A DNA stretch of 64,000 bases. Origin: Nocardia neocaledoniensis. Lineage in GTDB: Bacteria; Actinomycetota; Actinomycetes; Mycobacteriales; Mycobacteriaceae. Made by a program: the position numbers and the translations under genes. The notes below the pieces were generated by a model. That model saw only the letters and a list, made by a program, of their open reading frames with translations. It was not told the origin of the DNA and ran no database searches. The DNA lies in contig NZ_QGTL01000005.1 in the NCBI RefSeq assembly GCF_003182135.1, forward strand, positions 248,001-312,000, in the 5' to 3' direction. Each line of letters starts with the position of its first letter. Position 1 is the first letter of the stretch. Below are positions 53,043-61,705 of the stretch, in pieces.

Positions 53043-53654
53043 TCAGGCGCGTCGCGGCGGGGGCGCGGGCAGGTGGGCGTCCATCCAGCGCAGCAGCCGG
53101 TCGACGGATTCGGCGCAGTCCCCGCCCGCGCCGGACTCGGCCCACTCGATCAGCGCGGCGAAGGTGGCGGACTGGTAGGCGGTCGCGAGAGCGTGGCAGA
53201 TCGCGGCGGGGGAGTCGGGCAGACGGCGGGCCAGATAGCCCGCGAGCGTGTCGATCCAGGGCTGGTAGACGCGGGGCGCGGTGGCGGCGAGTTCGGGCTC
53301 CGAGGAGATCAGCCGCAGCCAGTCCGGCGCGAGCTCGTGGATGCGGGGATCGCGCGACACCGATTCCACGATGGCTGTGCGGACCACCACCGCGGGCGGC
53401 GCGTCGTCGGCGGCGCCGGTGAGCACGTCGCGCAGCCGCTCCGTCGCGGGCCCGACGCCGAGCCAGGCGATCTCGGCACGGGAGGAGAAGTGCCGCAACA
53501 GCGTTCGGGTGCTGATCCCGGTGGCCTCGGCGAGGTCGTTCCAGTTGGTGGTGGCGAAGCCGCGGTCGGTCCACAGGCGCAACGCTCCGGCGGACACGGC
53601 CCTGGTGTCGAGCACGGAGGGTCGGCCGGGGCGTCGGGGCGCGGGCTCGGTCAC
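53043..53654 (-). CDS. TetR family transcriptional regulator
   Basis: A 203-residue regulator. ALRLWTDRGFATTNWNDLAEATGISTRTLLRHF is split over the DNA-binding helices, with recognition helix STRTLLRHF. GTG at 53652-53654 is used as start; no clear Shine-Dalgarno precedes it. It is divergent from an SDR gene and a short palindrome lies between, suggesting it controls both. Confidence 0.82.
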   Translation of the reverse strand: MTEPAPRRPGRPSVLDTRAVSAGALRLWTDRGFATTNWNDLAEATGISTRTLLRHFSSRAEIAWLGVGPATERLRDVLTGAADDAPPAVVVRTAIVESVSRDPRIHELAPDWLRLISSEPELAATAPRVYQPWIDTLAGYLARRLPDSPAAICHALATAYQSATFAALIEWAESGAGGDCAESVDRLLRWMDAHLPAPPPRRA

Positions 53655-53661
53655 CGCGAAA

Positions 53662-53677
53662 GCCAACCAGTTTTGGC
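53662..53677. promoter_or_regulatory. Short inverted repeat, candidate TetR operator
   Basis: GCCAA and TTGGC flank 6 bases in the 70-base divergent gap between the TetR and SDR genes. Short arms, so only tentative. Confidence 0.35.
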
Positions 53678-53724
53678 GAAGTGTGTCAATATTGGGCGGA
53701 CCCCACCGAAACAGGAGAAAAAGT

Positions 53725-54486
53725 ATGGATTTCGTCAACTCGTCCGCGATCGTCACCGGCGGGGCGTCGGGTCTCGGCTTGGCCACCGTGCGGGAGCTGC
53801 ACGGGCAGGGCGCGAAGGTCGTCATCGTCGATCTGCCCTCGTCCGACGGTGAGGCCATCGCGAAGGAGCTGGGCGAGGGCGCGGCCTTCGCGGCGGCGGA
53901 CGTGACCGACGAGTCGGCGGTGTCGGCGGCGCTCGATGTCGCCGAGTCGCTGGCCCCCCTGCGGATCGCCGTGAACTGCGCGGGCATCGGCAACGCGATC
54001 AAGACGGTCGGCAAGAAGGGCGCGTTCCCGCTCGCCGATTTCACCAAGGTCGTCAACGTCAACCTGATCGGCACGTTCAACGTGATCCGCCTGGCCGCCG
54101 AGCGCATGTCGGTGGTCGAGCCGGTCGGCGAGGAGCGCGGCGTCATCATCAACACCGCCTCCGTCGCCGCCTACGACGGCCAGATCGGTCAGGCCGCCTA
54201 CTCCGCGTCCAAGGGCGGCATCGTCGGCCTGACTCTGCCCGTCGCGCGCGATCTGGCCGGGTTCAAGATCCGCGTCGTCACCATCGCGCCGGGCCTGTTC
54301 CGCACCCCGCTGTTCGAGACGCTGCCCGAGGAGGCGCTGCAGTCCCTCGGCGCCCAGGTGCCGCACCCCTCGCGCCTGGGTCAGCCCACCGAATTCGCCG
54401 CCCTGGCCCGCCACATCGTGGAGAACCCGATGCTCAACGGCGAGACGATCCGCCTCGACGGCGCCATCCGGATGGCCCCGCGCTGA
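53725..54486 (+). CDS. SDR, 3-hydroxyacyl-CoA dehydrogenase (HSD10)-like
   Basis: A 253-residue dehydrogenase. VTGGASGLGLATV and VDLPSSDG mark NAD binding, NCAGIGNAIKTV follows, and YSASKGG holds the catalytic YxxxK. The block GAFPLADFTKVVNVNLIGTFNV is typical of type-2 3-hydroxyacyl-CoA dehydrogenases, which act on fatty-acyl or steroid substrates. AGGAG precedes ATG 53725. It is divergent from the TetR gene and followed by hairpins. Confidence 0.9.
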   Translation: MDFVNSSAIVTGGASGLGLATVRELHGQGAKVVIVDLPSSDGEAIAKELGEGAAFAAADVTDESAVSAALDVAESLAPLRIAVNCAGIGNAIKTVGKKGAFPLADFTKVVNVNLIGTFNVIRLAAERMSVVEPVGEERGVIINTASVAAYDGQIGQAAYSASKGGIVGLTLPVARDLAGFKIRVVTIAPGLFRTPLFETLPEEALQSLGAQVPHPSRLGQPTEFAALARHIVENPMLNGETIRLDGAIRMAPR

Positions 54487-54494
54487 TTCCTCCC

Positions 54495-54524
54495 GACCTC
54501 CGGCTCGGGACCCGGCCGGAGGTC
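54495..54524. terminator. Hairpin terminator after the SDR gene
   Basis: GACCTCCGGC and GCCGGAGGTC pair perfectly over 10 bases with a 10-base loop, 9 bases after the SDR stop. Confidence 0.6.
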
Positions 54525-54565
54525 GACCACTGCGCGTGCCCTCGATCCGATCCCTCCGCGCCTGG

Positions 54566-54607
54566 GCGACCTCGCCGATCCCGCGCCGGCGGCACCGGCG
54601 AGGTCGC
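54566..54607. terminator. Second hairpin, facing the GAF regulator
   Basis: GCGACCTCGCC and GGCGAGGTCGC pair over 11 bases with a 20-base loop. It lies just past the end of the minus-strand GAF gene, so it may terminate that transcript. Confidence 0.5.
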
Positions 54608-54648
54608 GTTCGGCGGCGTGTGCTCGGCGCCGCGGTGTCGGGAGGTTC

Positions 54649-55923
54649 CTAGCGCTGCCGGGCCGCGCACATCGCCCTGAGGCCGGGGCCCGCGGTGTGG
54701 CGGAGGAAATCGGTGTCGGCGAGTCGGTCGGCGGCGCCGAGATCGATGGTCAGGTCGAGGGATTCGGCGAGCCGGTACGGGCGGCTCTCCAGTGCGGAGC
54801 CGACGACGCGGCGCAGGCGGGAGATCTCGGCGCGGACCGCGACCGCGTGGTCGGGGTCGCCGTAGAGGGCTTCGCTGAGCTGACGCACCGTCATGCCGCG
54901 GCGGTCGTGCAGGTGCAACAGCAGCAGGATCTCCGCATGACGAGCGGACAGCGCACTGCGCCAGCCGGATTCGCCACCGAGCACGCTGAGCGTCGGCGGG
55001 CCCGACAGGTCCAGTTCCCAGCGGGTACCGCGAGAACGCGTGTCCGGGCGCAGGATCCAGCCGTCGGCGAGCTGTTCGGCCACGCAGGTGCCGAGTCCCG
55101 GCACGGTGACCGCGCGGTCGGCCCGCGGCACCGCGACCCGGCGGGTGGCGGCCACGCCCACCGCGTGCGCGACCCACCCGTGTTCGTCGACGACCAGCGC
55201 CGGCCCGGTGACGGCCGCGAGCGCGGGGCCGGCGGCCGATCGGAGCCGGTCGAGCCGGTTCTCGTGATGACGCCACAGCTGCGACTCCGCGAGCCGGACG
55301 CCGGTCGCCACCAGCGCGGTGATCGCGGGATGCAGGGTCAGGGCGGGGCCGCTGATGTCGACGATGCCGAGCAGTTCCCCGGTGCGCGGGTCGTGGATCG
55401 GCGCCGCCGTGCAGTACCAGGGATGCTGGAACTGCTCGAAGTGCTCGCCGGAGAACAACTGCACCGGCGCGGCCTCGGTGAGCGCGGTACCGATCGCGTT
55501 CGTGCCCACAGCGTCCTCGGTCCAGCGGGCGCCCTCGCGAAAGCCCAGCGAATCCGCGCGATGGCGGACCTTGGCCGAGCCGTACCGCCACAGCACCACG
55601 CCCTCGGCGTCGGCCACCACCAGCATCAGCTGCGAGGAGGTGTCGGCCAGGCAGGCGACCGCCTGGGTCAGGTCCTCGATCACCGCGGTGAGCAGCGATT
55701 CGCGCCGCCGGCGTTCGACATCGGCGACCGCGAGCACCGAGCGGGCGCGTGGCCGGTCGGGGACCAGCCCCGCCGCCAGCACCCGCGTCCACGAGCGGGC
55801 GACGAGCGGGCGCGGGCGCAGCGGCGAGCGGCCGCCCGCGATCACCGCGTCGTGCATGCGGATCAGGTCGCGCGCGTAGCCGGAGAGGTCGGTGCCGGGC
55901 TCGACCGCGCTGAAATCGCTCAC
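54649..55923 (-). CDS. GAF-domain transcriptional regulator (AcoR-N-terminus-like)
   Basis: A 424-residue regulator. Residues about 85-200 form a GAF domain (EGARWTEDAVGTNAIGTALTE, then FQHPWYCTAAPIHDPRTGELLGIVD), as in the N-terminus of AcoR-type activators. It lacks the AAA+ sigma-54 module; instead the C-terminus has a winged-helix-like block LRRVVGSALESRPYRL. I start at GTG 55921-55923 because GGAGGAAGGG precedes it. It is divergent from a flavin monooxygenase gene with a near-perfect 20-base palindrome between, which it probably binds. Confidence 0.82.
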   Translation of the reverse strand: MSDFSAVEPGTDLSGYARDLIRMHDAVIAGGRSPLRPRPLVARSWTRVLAAGLVPDRPRARSVLAVADVERRRRESLLTAVIEDLTQAVACLADTSSQLMLVVADAEGVVLWRYGSAKVRHRADSLGFREGARWTEDAVGTNAIGTALTEAAPVQLFSGEHFEQFQHPWYCTAAPIHDPRTGELLGIVDISGPALTLHPAITALVATGVRLAESQLWRHHENRLDRLRSAAGPALAAVTGPALVVDEHGWVAHAVGVAATRRVAVPRADRAVTVPGLGTCVAEQLADGWILRPDTRSRGTRWELDLSGPPTLSVLGGESGWRSALSARHAEILLLLHLHDRRGMTVRQLSEALYGDPDHAVAVRAEISRLRRVVGSALESRPYRLAESLDLTIDLGAADRLADTDFLRHTAGPGLRAMCAARQR

Positions 55924-55938
55924 GATCCACCCTTCCTC

Positions 55939-55958
55939 CGTTGCAACGCGCTGCAACG
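55939..55958. promoter_or_regulatory. 20-base near-perfect palindrome (GTTGCA core), candidate GAF-regulator operator
   Basis: CGTTGCAACGCGCTGCAACG matches its reverse complement in 18 of 20 positions. It overlaps the leader of the GAF gene and lies about 60 bases before the monooxygenase start. The GTTGCA core is the same as at 45846-45907. Confidence 0.6.
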
Positions 55959-56018
55959 ATTGTGCCACCTGCCGGTCATGGCGTGTGCTCTAGGTCACAG
56001 ATTGTGGAGGAGGATTCG

Positions 56019-57845
56019 ATGACCCAGACACTCGATCCCGTCGTGCGCGGATCGGACGCGGCCGGACCGCAGCAGCGCGTGGACGCCTGGTTGGCGGCGT
56101 TCGAGGCGGCGCTGGCCGCGCGCGATATCGACACCGCGGCAGGCATGTTCGCCACCGACAGCTTCTGGCGCGACCTGATCGCGTTCACCTGGAACATCAA
56201 GACCGTCGAGGGCAGGGCAGGCGTCGCCGACATGCTCACCGCGCAACTCGACGAGACCGACCCGTCCGGCTTCCACACCACCGAACCGCCGACCGAGGAC
56301 GACGGCGTGATCAGCGCCTGGATCGGGTTCGAGACCGGGGTGGGCCGCGGTGTCGGGCATCTGCGGCTCACCGACGAGGGCGCGTGGACACTGCTGACCA
56401 CCCTGCAGGAGCTCAAAGGCCACGAGGAGGGCAAAGGGCCACGGCGACCCAGGGGCGTGCGTCACGGCGCCGACCGTGAGCGGGTGACCTGGTCCGAGCA
56501 GCGCGAGCGCGAGGAGAGCGAGCTGGGCTACACCCGCCAGCCGTACGTGCTCGTCGTCGGCGGCGGGCAGGGCGGGATCGCCCTCGGCGCGCGGATGCGT
56601 CAGCTCGGGGTGCCCGCGCTCGTCGTCGACAAGCACGACCGACCCGGCGACCAGTGGCGCAAGCGGTACAAGTCGCTGTGCCTGCACGACCCGGTCTGGT
56701 ACGACCACCTGCCGTATCTGCCGTTCCCCGACAACTGGCCGGTCTTCGCGCCCAAGGACAAGATCGGCGACTGGCTCGAGATGTACACGAAGGTGATGGA
56801 GGTGCCGTACTGGTCCAAGACCACCTGCACCTCGGCGCGCTACGACGAGGCGAGCGGGACGTGGACCGTCGAAGTGGAACGCGACGGCGAGCCAGTGGTG
56901 CTGCGGCCCCGGCACCTGGTGCTCGCGACGGGGATGTCGGGCAAGCCGAACGTCCCGGATTTCCCTGGGATGGAACGGTTCCGGGGCGATCAGCACCATT
57001 CGAGTCAGCACCCGGGGCCGGATCGGTACGCGGGCAAGCGCGCCGTGGTGATCGGGGCCAACAACTCCGCGCACGACATCTGCGCGGCGCTGTGGGAGGC
57101 GGGCGCGCAGGTCACCATGGTGCAGCGATCCTCGACGCACATCGTCAAATCGGACTCGCTGATGGAGATCGGGCTCGGTGATCTGTACTCGGAGCGGGCG
57201 CTGGCCGCCGGAATGACCACGCAGAAGGCCGATCTCACCTTCGCCTCGCTGCCGTACCGGATCATGCACGAGTTCCAGATCCCGGTCTACGACGCGATCC
57301 GGGAGCGCGACGCCGACTTCTACGCGCGCCTGGAACGCGCCGGTTTCGACCTCGACTGGGGCGACGACGGCTCGGGGCTGTTCATGAAGTACCTGCGCCG
57401 GGGTTCGGGCTACTACATCGATGTGGGCGCGGCCGAACTCGTCGCCAACGGCGATATCGCCTTGGCGCACGGGCAGGTTCGCGAACTCACCGAGGACAGT
57501 GTGGTCCTCGCCGACGGCACCGAGTTGCCCGCCGACCTCGTCGTCTACGCCACCGGCTACGGCTCGATGAACGGCTGGGCCGCCGACCTCATCGGCCAGG
57601 ATGTGGCCGACGCGGTGGGCAAGTGCTGGGGATTCGGCTCCGGCACCACCAAGGACCCCGGGCCGTGGGAGGGCGAACTGCGCAACATGTGGAAGCCGAC
57701 CCAGCAGCCCGGCCTGTGGTTCCACGGCGGCAACCTGCACCAGTCCCGCCACTACTCGCTGTATCTGGCGCTGCAGCTCAAGGCCAGATACGAAGGCGTC
57801 CCGACCCCGGTCTACGGGAAGCAGGAGGTCCACCACCTGAGCTGA
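56019..57845 (+). CDS. Flavin-containing monooxygenase with N-terminal SnoaL/NTF2-like domain
   Basis: A 608-residue fusion. Residues about 20-150 are an NTF2-like domain (AWLAAFEAALAARDIDTAAGMFA, then FWRDLIAFTWNIKT). The flavin monooxygenase follows: VLVVGGGQGGIALGARM for FAD, FRGDQHHSSQHPG as the FMO-type fingerprint, and VVIGANNSAHDICAALW for NADPH. Such fusions occur in fungi and actinobacteria and oxidise diverse substrates. GGAGGAGG precedes ATG 56019. It is divergent from the GAF regulator and ends in a strong terminator. Confidence 0.9.
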   Translation: MTQTLDPVVRGSDAAGPQQRVDAWLAAFEAALAARDIDTAAGMFATDSFWRDLIAFTWNIKTVEGRAGVADMLTAQLDETDPSGFHTTEPPTEDDGVISAWIGFETGVGRGVGHLRLTDEGAWTLLTTLQELKGHEEGKGPRRPRGVRHGADRERVTWSEQREREESELGYTRQPYVLVVGGGQGGIALGARMRQLGVPALVVDKHDRPGDQWRKRYKSLCLHDPVWYDHLPYLPFPDNWPVFAPKDKIGDWLEMYTKVMEVPYWSKTTCTSARYDEASGTWTVEVERDGEPVVLRPRHLVLATGMSGKPNVPDFPGMERFRGDQHHSSQHPGPDRYAGKRAVVIGANNSAHDICAALWEAGAQVTMVQRSSTHIVKSDSLMEIGLGDLYSERALAAGMTTQKADLTFASLPYRIMHEFQIPVYDAIRERDADFYARLERAGFDLDWGDDGSGLFMKYLRRGSGYYIDVGAAELVANGDIALAHGQVRELTEDSVVLADGTELPADLVVYATGYGSMNGWAADLIGQDVADAVGKCWGFGSGTTKDPGPWEGELRNMWKPTQQPGLWFHGGNLHQSRHYSLYLALQLKARYEGVPTPVYGKQEVHHLS

Positions 57846-57855
57846 GCGTCGCGCG

Positions 57856-57889
57856 TCCGGCGGGATCGGCCGCGGCCGATCCCGCCGGA
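57856..57889 (+). terminator. Perfect 34-base palindrome, terminator
   Basis: TCCGGCGGGATCGGCCG followed directly by CGGCCGATCCCGCCGGA: 17-base arms with no spacer, 11 bases after the monooxygenase stop. Confidence 0.75.
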
Positions 57890-57964
57890 GGGTGCGGGTC
57901 GACGGCCGGGAGATACGCAGTTCTACCGATGCCGGGCCCTGGTCGCGCACGGCACACTGCCCCC

Positions 57965-59155
57965 ATGTCCCCACGAACACCTTCCGGGATCGCCGTTCTC
58001 CAGCGGCACGACACGATCGCGGAGGCCGATGTCGATCAGCTGCTGCGGGTGGCGGGCTACACCGAACCAGGCGACCGGCCGACAGCGCGGCAGCGGCAGT
58101 TCCGCCGCACGGTCGCCCGGCTGTGCCTCGCGGTGATCGCGGCCCGGCGCGGTGGCCTCGACGCCGAGGACGCGCTGCGCGAGCTGGAGCAGCGCACACT
58201 CGAGTGGGCCCGCGAGGGTCTCGGCGTCGACGCCGTCCTCGACGCGGTGCACCGGTGCGTGCGTGCCGCAGTGGGCGCGACCGAAGTTCCGCGACCACTG
58301 GCCGCCGGCGCGGTGGTGGAGGTGCTCGGCCGGTTGTCGGGGGCGGTCGCGGGCGCGTACGTCCACTACGCCCTGGAGCTGACCGAGCCCACCGAGCAGG
58401 CGCGCGGCAAGCTCGCCCAGCATCTGCTCGCGGGGGATCCGTGCGGGCTCCTCGCCCGCGATTGCGGCGTCGAACTCGCCGCCCGGTACCGGGTGCTCGC
58501 GGTGCACCTCGAGGAACCGCCCGCGACCGCGGCGGACATCGACGAGCGGGTGCGCCTGCGGCACGCCATCGGCCTGCTGCGCCGGGAAGTCGAGCGGCAC
58601 TGCGACGGCGCGGCGCTCGCGGCACTGTCGGCCCGCTCGGGGACGGTCCTGCTGCCGGACACCGGCTCGGCGCCCGAGCCGGGCGTCGTCGCCGACGCGC
58701 TGACGCGCGCGGCGCAGCGGGCGGTCACCGTGGCGGTCGTCGACGCCGCGCGCGAGGAACTCCCCGCCGCCGCCGAGCGCGCGCACGAACTGCTCGCGAT
58801 CGCGCGCCGGGCGGGCCGCCGCGGTGCCGTCCACCAGTTCCGTGACTTCGCACTCGAATACCAGCTCACCCGGCCCGGTCCCGCCCGCGAGCACCTGCGG
58901 CACCTGCTCGCGCCCCTCGACGACCATCCCGAACTGCTGCAGACGCTGCGGATCCACCTCGCCACCGAGGCGAACCGCCTGCACACCGCGCGCCTGCTGC
59001 ACGTGCACACCAACACTGTCGACTACCGACTCCGGCGCATCGCGACCCTGACCGGTCTCGACGCCAAGCGCTGCCCCGATCTGTGGTACCTGCGCGCCGG
59101 GCTCGTCGTCACCGCGGTGACCGCCCCGGAGAAAGCCCGCCGCGCGCCCCGCTGA
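57965..59155 (+). CDS. PucR/CdaR-type helix-turn-helix regulator
   Basis: A 396-residue regulator. The C-terminus carries HTNTVDYRLRRIATLTGLD, the PucR-type helix-turn-helix, after a GGDEF-like or helical central region (LLAPLDDHPELLQTLRIHL). The N-terminal sensor is unassigned. ATG 57965 has no Shine-Dalgarno, so a leaderless transcript is possible. It follows the monooxygenase terminator and precedes a LuxR regulator on the same strand. Confidence 0.8.
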   Translation: MSPRTPSGIAVLQRHDTIAEADVDQLLRVAGYTEPGDRPTARQRQFRRTVARLCLAVIAARRGGLDAEDALRELEQRTLEWAREGLGVDAVLDAVHRCVRAAVGATEVPRPLAAGAVVEVLGRLSGAVAGAYVHYALELTEPTEQARGKLAQHLLAGDPCGLLARDCGVELAARYRVLAVHLEEPPATAADIDERVRLRHAIGLLRREVERHCDGAALAALSARSGTVLLPDTGSAPEPGVVADALTRAAQRAVTVAVVDAAREELPAAAERAHELLAIARRAGRRGAVHQFRDFALEYQLTRPGPAREHLRHLLAPLDDHPELLQTLRIHLATEANRLHTARLLHVHTNTVDYRLRRIATLTGLDAKRCPDLWYLRAGLVVTAVTAPEKARRAPR

Positions 59156-59237
59156 GCTGAGTACCATCGCGGAGACCGCATACCGTGCACCGGCGCGGCG
59201 CAGCGCTCGCCTCGGCCGGTCGGAACCGAAGCGATGG

Positions 59238-61499
59238 ATGGTGCGCAACACCCTCGACCCCGCGCCGACCAGCTACCTGGGCCGCGACGCCGAGTACGAC
59301 GCCGTCCGGCGGCTGCTCGGCAGCGGCTGCCTGGTCTCGGTGGTGGGGACGGGTGGACTCGGCAAGACCCGCCTCGCCAGACGGCTGGCCGCGCGGGCCC
59401 GCGCGGACTACGACGAAGTGGTCTTCGTGGAACTGGCGGGGACACGCCACGACGCGGAGGTGGCCGGCGCGGTCGCCGACGCCTTCGGGCTCCGGGTGAC
59501 CGCACGGGAGGCGGCCGGGGAACGGGTGCTGGAGCATCTCGCCCACCGGACGCCGCTGCTCGTCCTGGACAACTGCGAACACCTGCTCACCGCGTGCGCC
59601 GACCTCGTCGCCCGGCTCGTCGCGCGCTGTCCCGGAGTGACGGTGCTCGCCACCAGCAGGCAGGCGTTGAGTGTGGCGGGGGAGCGCGTCTACCGGATGC
59701 CCGCGCTGGCCGTGCCCGAGCCGGGAATCACCGATCCGGCGCTGCTGGCCGGATATCCCGCGGTCGCGTTGCTGGTCGACCGGGCACGCGCGGTGCGCCC
59801 GGATTTCCGGGTGACCGCCGCCAACGCGCCCGATGTCGCCGAACTCTGCCGGCTGCTCGACGGCATCCCGCTGGCCATCGAACTGGCGGCGGCCCGGCTG
59901 CGCGCGCTGTCCCCGCGCCAGGTCGTGGCCCGCTGGTCCGGCGTATTGGCCCTGCCGACCGCCTGGTCGCACGGTGTCCCCGAGCGGCACCGGACCGTGC
60001 GCACCACGGTCGAGTGGAGTTACCGGCTGTGCACCGCGGCCGAACGCGGCGTCTGGGCGCGGCTGTCGGTGTTCCAGGACTGGTTCGAACTGGAGGCGGC
60101 CGAACATGTCTGCGCGGCAGCGGATCCGGACGCGCCGGTCCTCGAGGTGATCGATTCCCTGGTCGACAAGTCGATCCTGGAGACCCGCGGCGATGACGTC
60201 GTGCGCTTCCGGCTGCCGCAGGCCGTGCGCGAATTCGGCGCCGCGGAGCTGGCCGGAGCGTGCCTGCGTGAGGAGACCGCCCGCAGGCACCGGGACTGGT
60301 TCCGTGCCCTGCTCGACCTGGCCGATCGCGCCTTTCTGAGCCACCAGCAGGACGAACTGGTCCACCGGCTGCGCGCGGCCCACCACGATCTGCGCCTGGC
60401 CCTGGAATGGTCGCTGACCACGCCGGGGGAGGCGGAGACGGCGCTGGAGATGGCGTGCGCGGTCGAGGAGTACTGGAGCTTGACCGGGGCCGACCACGAG
60501 GCGCGCACCTGGCTGCGCCGCGCCCTCACCGCCGCCCCCGACGCGCCGCACGCGGCCCGCGCGTGGGCGGTCCTGGCCCTGCACTCGCTGTGGCTGACCG
60601 ATCGCGAGAGCGCCGACCGGGAACTCGACCGGGCCGAGATCGCCACGGGCGCGGACGATCCCGTCGTCGCCGCCCGGCTGTTGGTGGTCCGCGCGACCGC
60701 CGCGAAGATCGACCTCGACAACGCCAGGGCGGCGGAGCTGGCCGCGGCGGCGCTGGCGCGATTCCGGGCGCAGGGCAGGCTCCGGGAAGCCATGCCCGCC
60801 AGGACCATCCACGCCCTGGCCACCGCGGCGGCCGACCCGGTCAACCGGGTCTCGGAACTGCACGACGCGGTGCGCGTCTGTGCCGAACACGGCGACTACT
60901 ACTACCGCGGCATGATGCTGTTCGCCATCAGCCTGATCGAGGTGATGCTGGGCCGGGCCGACGCGGCCGAGCGGGCCGCGCGCAGTGCGCTCGAGTTCGC
61001 CCGCCGCTCCGGCAGCAGGCTGGGTGACGCCTATCAGATCGAGGCACTGGCCTGGGCCGCCGCCGCGCGCGGCCGCCACGACCGGGCCGCGTTCCTGTTC
61101 GGCGTCGCCGCCGAGGCGTGGGCGCGGCTCGGCGCCGATCCCGAGATCGTCCTCGTCCGGCCCCACACGCTGTTCCGGGACGCCACGATCGCGGCGCTGG
61201 GGCCGCGGGAGTACGCCGCGGCGTTCGCGCGGGGCCGGGCGATGCCACTGGTCGAGGCGGTGGCACTGGCGCTCGCGCCGACGACCCCGCCCGGCACCGC
61301 GCCGCTGACACCGCGCGAATACGAGGTGGCCACGCTGGTGGCCGACGGTCTGACGAACAAGGAGATCGCCGCGAAGCTGGTCATCGCGCCACGCACCGTC
61401 GACACCCACGTCGGCAACATCCTGACCAAGCTGGGTTCGGCCAACCGCGCGCAGATCGCCGCCTGGGTGGTGACCCGCTCGCGCGCCGACGGCGGCTGA
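59238..61499 (+). CDS. LuxR-family transcriptional regulator with AAA/NB-ARC-type ATPase
   Basis: A 753-residue regulator. Residues about 35-180 form a nucleotide-binding domain with GTGGLGKTRLARR (Walker A) and LLVLDNCEHLL (Walker B). A helical TPR-like middle part (about 400-640) and the C-terminal LuxR helix-turn-helix (LTPREYEVATLVADGLTNKEIAAKL is split over the helices) follow. No autoinducer domain is present. ATG 59238 has only weak translational signals. It is probably an activator responding to an unknown signal; its nearest downstream target is the fused ligase gene 206 bases away. Confidence 0.9.
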   Translation: MVRNTLDPAPTSYLGRDAEYDAVRRLLGSGCLVSVVGTGGLGKTRLARRLAARARADYDEVVFVELAGTRHDAEVAGAVADAFGLRVTAREAAGERVLEHLAHRTPLLVLDNCEHLLTACADLVARLVARCPGVTVLATSRQALSVAGERVYRMPALAVPEPGITDPALLAGYPAVALLVDRARAVRPDFRVTAANAPDVAELCRLLDGIPLAIELAAARLRALSPRQVVARWSGVLALPTAWSHGVPERHRTVRTTVEWSYRLCTAAERGVWARLSVFQDWFELEAAEHVCAAADPDAPVLEVIDSLVDKSILETRGDDVVRFRLPQAVREFGAAELAGACLREETARRHRDWFRALLDLADRAFLSHQQDELVHRLRAAHHDLRLALEWSLTTPGEAETALEMACAVEEYWSLTGADHEARTWLRRALTAAPDAPHAARAWAVLALHSLWLTDRESADRELDRAEIATGADDPVVAARLLVVRATAAKIDLDNARAAELAAAALARFRAQGRLREAMPARTIHALATAAADPVNRVSELHDAVRVCAEHGDYYYRGMMLFAISLIEVMLGRADAAERAARSALEFARRSGSRLGDAYQIEALAWAAAARGRHDRAAFLFGVAAEAWARLGADPEIVLVRPHTLFRDATIAALGPREYAAAFARGRAMPLVEAVALALAPTTPPGTAPLTPREYEVATLVADGLTNKEIAAKLVIAPRTVDTHVGNILTKLGSANRAQIAAWVVTRSRADGG

Positions 61500-61705
61500 C
61501 GGCCGAACGCTGGCCATGTTCACATCACCGACCGCCCCCGTGTCGTTCGGTTGCCCAGAATCCGTAGATCTTTCGTTCCGCGGCGGGGCGGGCGCCGAAT
61601 CATAGTTTCTGGTGCAGTGCCTGACCACAGGCGCCGCCGCGGCACGGGGGCCGGGCGATCGGGCACCACCCGGCAGCGTGGCCGGGCCGAGAAAGGCGCG
61701 CGGAG

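Noticed and set aside
55995..58625. Minus-strand open frame of about 875 codons opposite the flavin monooxygenase
   Set aside because: It is a shadow of the plus-strand monooxygenase and PucR genes, with low-complexity Arg/Ala composition and no recognisable domain.
59109..61628. Minus-strand open frame of about 840 codons opposite the LuxR gene
   Set aside because: The plus strand has Walker motifs and a LuxR helix-turn-helix; the minus frame has none and typical shadow composition.
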